Part shown: positions 61,192-64,000 of the stretch, one piece after another | Numbering within the stretch: position 1 is the stretch's first letter | Layout: each line of letters opens with the position of its first letter | From: Silvanigrellales bacterium | GTDB lineage: Bacteria; Bdellovibrionota_B; Oligoflexia; Silvanigrellales; Silvanigrellaceae | NCBI GenBank assembly: GCA_020247005.1 | Contig: JADCJN010000029.1 | Span: forward strand, 1-64,000 | Length of the DNA: 64,000 nucleotides | Direction of reading: 5' to 3' | Notes under the pieces: generated by a model | Told to the model about the DNA's origin: nothing | Database searches by the model: none | Seen by the model: only the letters and a program-made list of their open reading frames with translations | Program-made: the position numbers and the translations under genes

Positions 61192-62019
61192 TTACGGAAT
61201 GGCTTTCGCTGGAGCGCGCGGTGTCCCGCAGGGAGTGTCGGCAAGTGAGAGGGAGGTTTCGCCCAGTTTCGCATTCTCGAACTCTTTGCCATTGGCATTT
61301 TTGTAGCCAGAAAGAGTGGGGCCACCGCAACGAGTCGAAAACGACACGAGCGTTGTTTTGGGCGAAACGCAGTATTTTTTTGTTTCAGTTAAAATCGCAA
61401 TTTCGCACCCGTCTTGGACACAGCGGTCGGACGCAATGCAAGCCTTAAGAGCCGCATATTCCGCTGCTGACGGCTCCGTCTCTTCGTTGCCCATGGCCCA
61501 TGGTACGACAAGGTTGCCTTCCTTGTTGTACGCGACGGCCGGGGGTTTCACTTCGCCACTTGCCGACGTTGGCGCCAAAAGACACGTGAGGGCCGCGCTG
61601 ACCTTGGACTTTGTGTCGACGTCTTGCATTTTGTGCTCAAGAGTAAACTCACCCGGCTTTTTCTCGAAAATTGCGAGACGTCGGTTCGCGGCGGACGTGT
61701 AGCCTGGCGATTCGGCAGACTTCACGAGCGTCACTTGGCCCCAAGACATCCGCGTGTCCGGTGGCTCCTTGGCACCAGAATCAACGCTGACGACGTTCTC
61801 TTTGCGTGCAAACACCTTCACAGCAAACGAGGCATCGCCAACACGCAGCATACACCCACCCTTCGAACGTTGAAGCGTCTGGACGACAACGCCCGACGCT
61901 TCCCCTTCGGTCGGAGTGCGGTCGTTCTGAAGAGGTTTGCCTGAAACGAGAGAACCCCCTGCACCCGGCGACTCAGTTGACGAGCAAGCACCTCTCCACC
62001 ATACTTCCGCCCTGCGCAT
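61192..62019 (-). CDS. Cysteine-containing hypothetical protein, possibly a lipoprotein
   Basis: 275 residues. The N-terminus MRRAEVWWRGACSSTESPGAGG has a lipoprotein-like Cys-Ser-Ser but no proper hydrophobic stretch; reading further upstream gives no signal sequence either, so the start is uncertain or the leader is damaged. The mature part has several Cys (GGCMLRVG, LTCLLAP, KACIASDRCVQDGCEIA, YCVSP, RCGGP, PCGTP) and beta-like segments, suggesting a disulphide-rich exported protein. No family recognised. It is convergent with the metalloprotease gene and divergent from fkpA. Confidence 0.65.
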   Translation of the reverse strand: MRRAEVWWRGACSSTESPGAGGSLVSGKPLQNDRTPTEGEASGVVVQTLQRSKGGCMLRVGDASFAVKVFARKENVVSVDSGAKEPPDTRMSWGQVTLVKSAESPGYTSAANRRLAIFEKKPGEFTLEHKMQDVDTKSKVSAALTCLLAPTSASGEVKPPAVAYNKEGNLVVPWAMGNEETEPSAAEYAALKACIASDRCVQDGCEIAILTETKKYCVSPKTTLVSFSTRCGGPTLSGYKNANGKEFENAKLGETSLSLADTPCGTPRAPAKAIP

Positions 62020-62097
62020 GCCGCGCCCTTGCCCCGGCCCCTTCCGGGATCCTTCTACCCCGGCCCACTCTGGGCATGAAATGCGGGAAAGAACACT

Positions 62098-62868
62098 ATG
62101 TCGTTTTCCTCGAAAATCGCCTCCGCGTCCCTCGTCACCTCACGTTCGCTGATGCCCCTCACTGCGGTCGCGACACTCGCCATGGGCCTGGCCGCTTCGC
62201 CTGCCCTGGCTCAAAGCAAGAAAGCCAAGGATATGAAAACGGAAAAAGAGAAAATCAGCTATATTCTTGGGCATCAAATTGGTTCCAATTTCCAACGCAA
62301 TGGCGTTGAAATCGACACAGCCCTGTTTCTCCAAGCTGTGAATGAGTCTCTCAAAGGTGAGAAGTCTCAAATTGCGGCGGAAGAGAGCCAGAAAATCATG
62401 ATGGCGTATCAGCAAACTATCCAGTCGAAGCAGGCCGAGAAGAACAAGAAGGTTGGCGAAGACAACGTGAAGGAAGGCAAAGCGTTCCTGGAAGCGAATG
62501 CAAAGAAGCCTGGCGTGAAGAAACTGCCTTCGGGCCTTCAGTACACCGTCGAAAAAGAAGGGGCTGGAGCTTCGCCAAAAGCGACCGACACCGTGCGCGT
62601 GCATTACCGCGGCACTCTCATCAACGGCAAAGAATTCGACTCCTCTTACTCGCGCAACGAACCTGCTGAGTTCGAAGTGAACCGCGTGATCAAGGGTTGG
62701 ACGGAAGCCCTTCAGCTCATGAAACCTGGTGCGAAGTGGAAGCTCTTCATTCCTTCTGACATCGCTTATGGTGCAGGCGGCGCGGGCCCCGATATCGGCC
62801 CCAACGCCACACTCCTGTTCGACGTGGAGCTCCTTGAAATTAAGCCTGCGAAGGCCGCAGCGAAGTAA
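62098..62868 (+). CDS. fkpA: FKBP-type peptidyl-prolyl isomerase, FkpA/Mip-like
   Basis: 256 residues, periplasmic. Signal peptide (LTAVATLAMGLAASPALAQ), then an N-terminal dimerisation domain with KEKISYILGHQIGSNF and a long linking helix (residues 100-140), then the FKBP domain (KLPSGLQYTVEKEGAG; VRVHYRGTLINGKEFDSSYSR; VIKGWTEALQLMKPGAKWKLFIPSDIAYG; LLFDVELLEI, residues 145-250). The key FKBP residues Tyr, Phe-Asp, Trp and the Ile-Pro-x-x-x-x-Tyr-Gly block are present. It assists folding of exported proteins. Confidence 0.95.
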   Translation: MSFSSKIASASLVTSRSLMPLTAVATLAMGLAASPALAQSKKAKDMKTEKEKISYILGHQIGSNFQRNGVEIDTALFLQAVNESLKGEKSQIAAEESQKIMMAYQQTIQSKQAEKNKKVGEDNVKEGKAFLEANAKKPGVKKLPSGLQYTVEKEGAGASPKATDTVRVHYRGTLINGKEFDSSYSRNEPAEFEVNRVIKGWTEALQLMKPGAKWKLFIPSDIAYGAGGAGPDIGPNATLLFDVELLEIKPAKAAAK

Positions 62869-63181
62869 CACGGGCCACAACACTCGCCACAAGCGGTGCC
62901 ACATCGGTGTCCTGCACGGCTTGAAATTTCAAGCTCTGCAGGACTTTCGTCATTTCGATGGTGACGGTCACTCCCTGCGCGTGGCAAAAGCCCTGGCACA
63001 AGGTGCGGTTCACCCAGAAGGTTATTTTGTGCGCAGCGGCAGCCCGAGCGAATTCTCTTCGAAAGGCTTCCGCAAGGGCCTCACCGCGCTCCCGTGTGCA
63101 CGAGGCCAAAGTCGCATTGGGTTCGCGCGCGTTCACGCACACCCACACTTGAACATCGGCGCGCAAGGTGACTGGTTTCAA
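62840..63181 (-). CDS. Thioredoxin-like 2Fe-2S ferredoxin family protein
   Basis: About 113 residues from a TTG at 63181 placed 25 bp after the tpiA stop; no ATG is available in this frame. VQVWVCVNAREPNATLASC and TLCQGFCHAQGVTVTIE give the four-Cys pattern of thioredoxin-fold ferredoxins (first pair well apart, second pair C-x3-C). The following LKFQAVQDTDVAPLVASVVARV matches the end of such domains (Y-x-x-V-x-x-x-D-V-x-x-I). Its last 29 bases overlap the end of fkpA on the other strand. It probably belongs to the tpiA transcription unit; the electron partner is unknown. Confidence 0.72.
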   Translation of the reverse strand: MKPVTLRADVQVWVCVNAREPNATLASCTRERGEALAEAFRREFARAAAAHKITFWVNRTLCQGFCHAQGVTVTIEMTKVLQSLKFQAVQDTDVAPLVASVVARVTSLRPSQA

Positions 63182-63206
63182 AAGGCCCCCGGCTTTTGAG
63201 GCGCCC

Positions 63207-64000
63207 TCATTTGCCCGCCGCCATGCGGGCCTGTGCGCAGAGGTCGGCAAAACCTCGGGGGTCGAGACTCGCACCTCCCACAAGGGCGCCGTCGATGTCG
63301 GCGCAACCAAAAAACGCCGTCGCGTTGGCAGGCGTCACCGAGCCACCATAAAGGAGTCGGGTGCGTGCAGCCGCTTCCTGACCCCAAAGTCGTGTGAGTT
63401 CCCCACGCAAGAAGGCATGCGCCTCTTGCGCTTCCACAGGGGTTGCCGCTTTGCCCGTGCCAATGGCCCACACAGGCTCGTAGGCAACAGACAATAGGGG
63501 CGAGTTCGGGTCGGCACCCAGTGCCCGGTCGGGACGGCCGAGCCCCGCGGAAGTGAACGCGCCTTCCAGCTGCCGGGTCAAAACCTCTTTCAAGCGACCC
63601 GATTCACGCTCGACAAGAGTTTCTCCGACACAAAACACGGCCTCAAGTCCGGAGTCGAGCAGTGCGGCAATACGGCCACCTGCCGTGGCGTCGGTTTCGC
63701 CGTTCATTTGACGTCGTTCGCTGTGTGCCACAAGACTTCCCGAAAGCGAAAGCTCGGCGAGGTGAGACGCTGGTGTTTCGCCTGTGAAGGCTCCGTTTTT
63801 GGCCCAGTGGACGTTCTGCGCATAGAGCCGCACATGACGCCGCCGAAGGGCCACCTCGGGGAGCATGAGCGCAGGGAGAGCCAGCCCCACGTCGACGTCG
63901 CTTTGCAGCGTGCGCGTGAGTTCCTCAAACGCCAGAAAGGCGTCCCTGCCCTCGCCAAGCGCCTTGTTCATTTTCCAGTTTCCCACCACAAGTTTGCGGC
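63207..64000 (-). CDS. tpiA: Triosephosphate isomerase (5'-truncated by window edge)
   Basis: Glycolytic enzyme interconverting dihydroxyacetone phosphate and glyceraldehyde 3-phosphate. The frame continues to the right edge (RKLVVGNWKMN), so the first few codons are missing. Catalytic residues are all visible: Lys in GNWKMN, His in AHSERR, Glu in AYEPVWAIGTG and the phosphate-binding YGGSVTPANA. About 265 residues in total, near the normal 250. The ferredoxin-like gene follows after 25 bp on the same strand. Confidence 0.96.
   Translation of the reverse strand, partial: RKLVVGNWKMNKALGEGRDAFLAFEELTRTLQSDVDVGLALPALMLPEVALRRRHVRLYAQNVHWAKNGAFTGETPASHLAELSLSGSLVAHSERRQMNGETDATAGGRIAALLDSGLEAVFCVGETLVERESGRLKEVLTRQLEGAFTSAGLGRPDRALGADPNSPLLSVAYEPVWAIGTGKAATPVEAQEAHAFLRGELTRLWGQEAAARTRLLYGGSVTPANATAFFGCADIDGALVGGASLDPRGFADLCAQARMAAGK

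Noticed and set aside
1-64000. Mobile elements, CRISPR arrays, tRNA or rRNA genes
   Set aside because: Looked for transposase motifs, regularly spaced repeats, tRNA arms and rRNA-like blocks and found none I could support.

Overview
The window is a chromosomal stretch of a Gram-negative, flagellated bacterium with moderately high G+C. The best guess is a member of the former 'Deltaproteobacteria', most like Bdellovibrionota/Oligoflexia. The grounds are a chemoreceptor tip of the LLSFNASIEAARAG type, a 2,012-residue Ser/Thr kinase with AAA and GAF-like regions, many secreted lipoproteins, and a MYXO-CTERM-like tail on a metalloprotease. This placement is inference, because no rRNA is present. 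Genes are tightly packed, and stop/start overlaps of the ATGA or GTGA type recur. I see no tRNA, rRNA, CRISPR array, insertion sequence or prophage.

Layout. 1-3309: 3' part of a chemoreceptor gene coupled to a CheR-REC-CheB fusion. 3310-3664: a hairpin-rich intergenic region. 3665-5613: ruvAB on the minus strand. 5800-8208: PilZ protein, YihY-type membrane protein and a small exported protein. 8414-14956: oligopeptide ABC transporter oppABCDF, whose OppC carries an extra fibronectin-III-like domain. 15059-19960: lipoprotein, coiled-coil zinc-ribbon protein, REC-PilZ regulator, HAD phosphatase and glutamate racemase. 20032-23791: three-subunit molybdenum hydroxylase of the xanthine dehydrogenase type. 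24099-25112: orphan lipoprotein. 25163-31963 (minus): a saccharide cluster with a GH2 glycosidase, UDP-galactopyranose mutase, a GH1/RmlD-type fusion and a glycosyltransferase. 32080-38613: DUF1338 enzyme, HisC-like aminotransferase, phospholipase D-like lipoprotein, flagellin and a regulator with a degenerate ImmA/IrrE-like domain. 38741-43775: NlpC/P60-like exported protein, RlmCD-type rRNA methyltransferase, TPR metallopeptidase and a lipoprotein. 43815-45841 (minus): CheV coupled to a cyclic-nucleotide-binding-domain protein. 46035-49953: YggT, then a coupled run of membrane-anchored protein, ABC ATPase, ABC-2 permease, MreB-like actin homologue and a 32-codon stub that looks like the start of a second actin homologue. 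49989-58667 (minus): orphan lipoprotein, subtilisin-like lipoprotein and the giant kinase. 58951-64000: metalloprotease, cysteine-rich protein, FkpA/Mip-type isomerase, a thioredoxin-like 2Fe-2S ferredoxin and the 3' part of tpiA.

Themes. Several loci concern motility and signalling: chemoreceptor, CheRB, CheV, flagellin, two PilZ proteins and a cNMP-binding protein. Others concern the envelope: peptide uptake, galactofuranose-type glycan, cell-wall precursor synthesis and lipoprotein proteases. The most unusual items are the ABC-2/actin-homologue operon with its truncated second actin gene, the FN3-bearing OppC, the CheR-REC-CheB fusion and the degenerate ImmA/IrrE-like regulator beside flagellin. 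All functions are read from motifs and context; no homology search was run.
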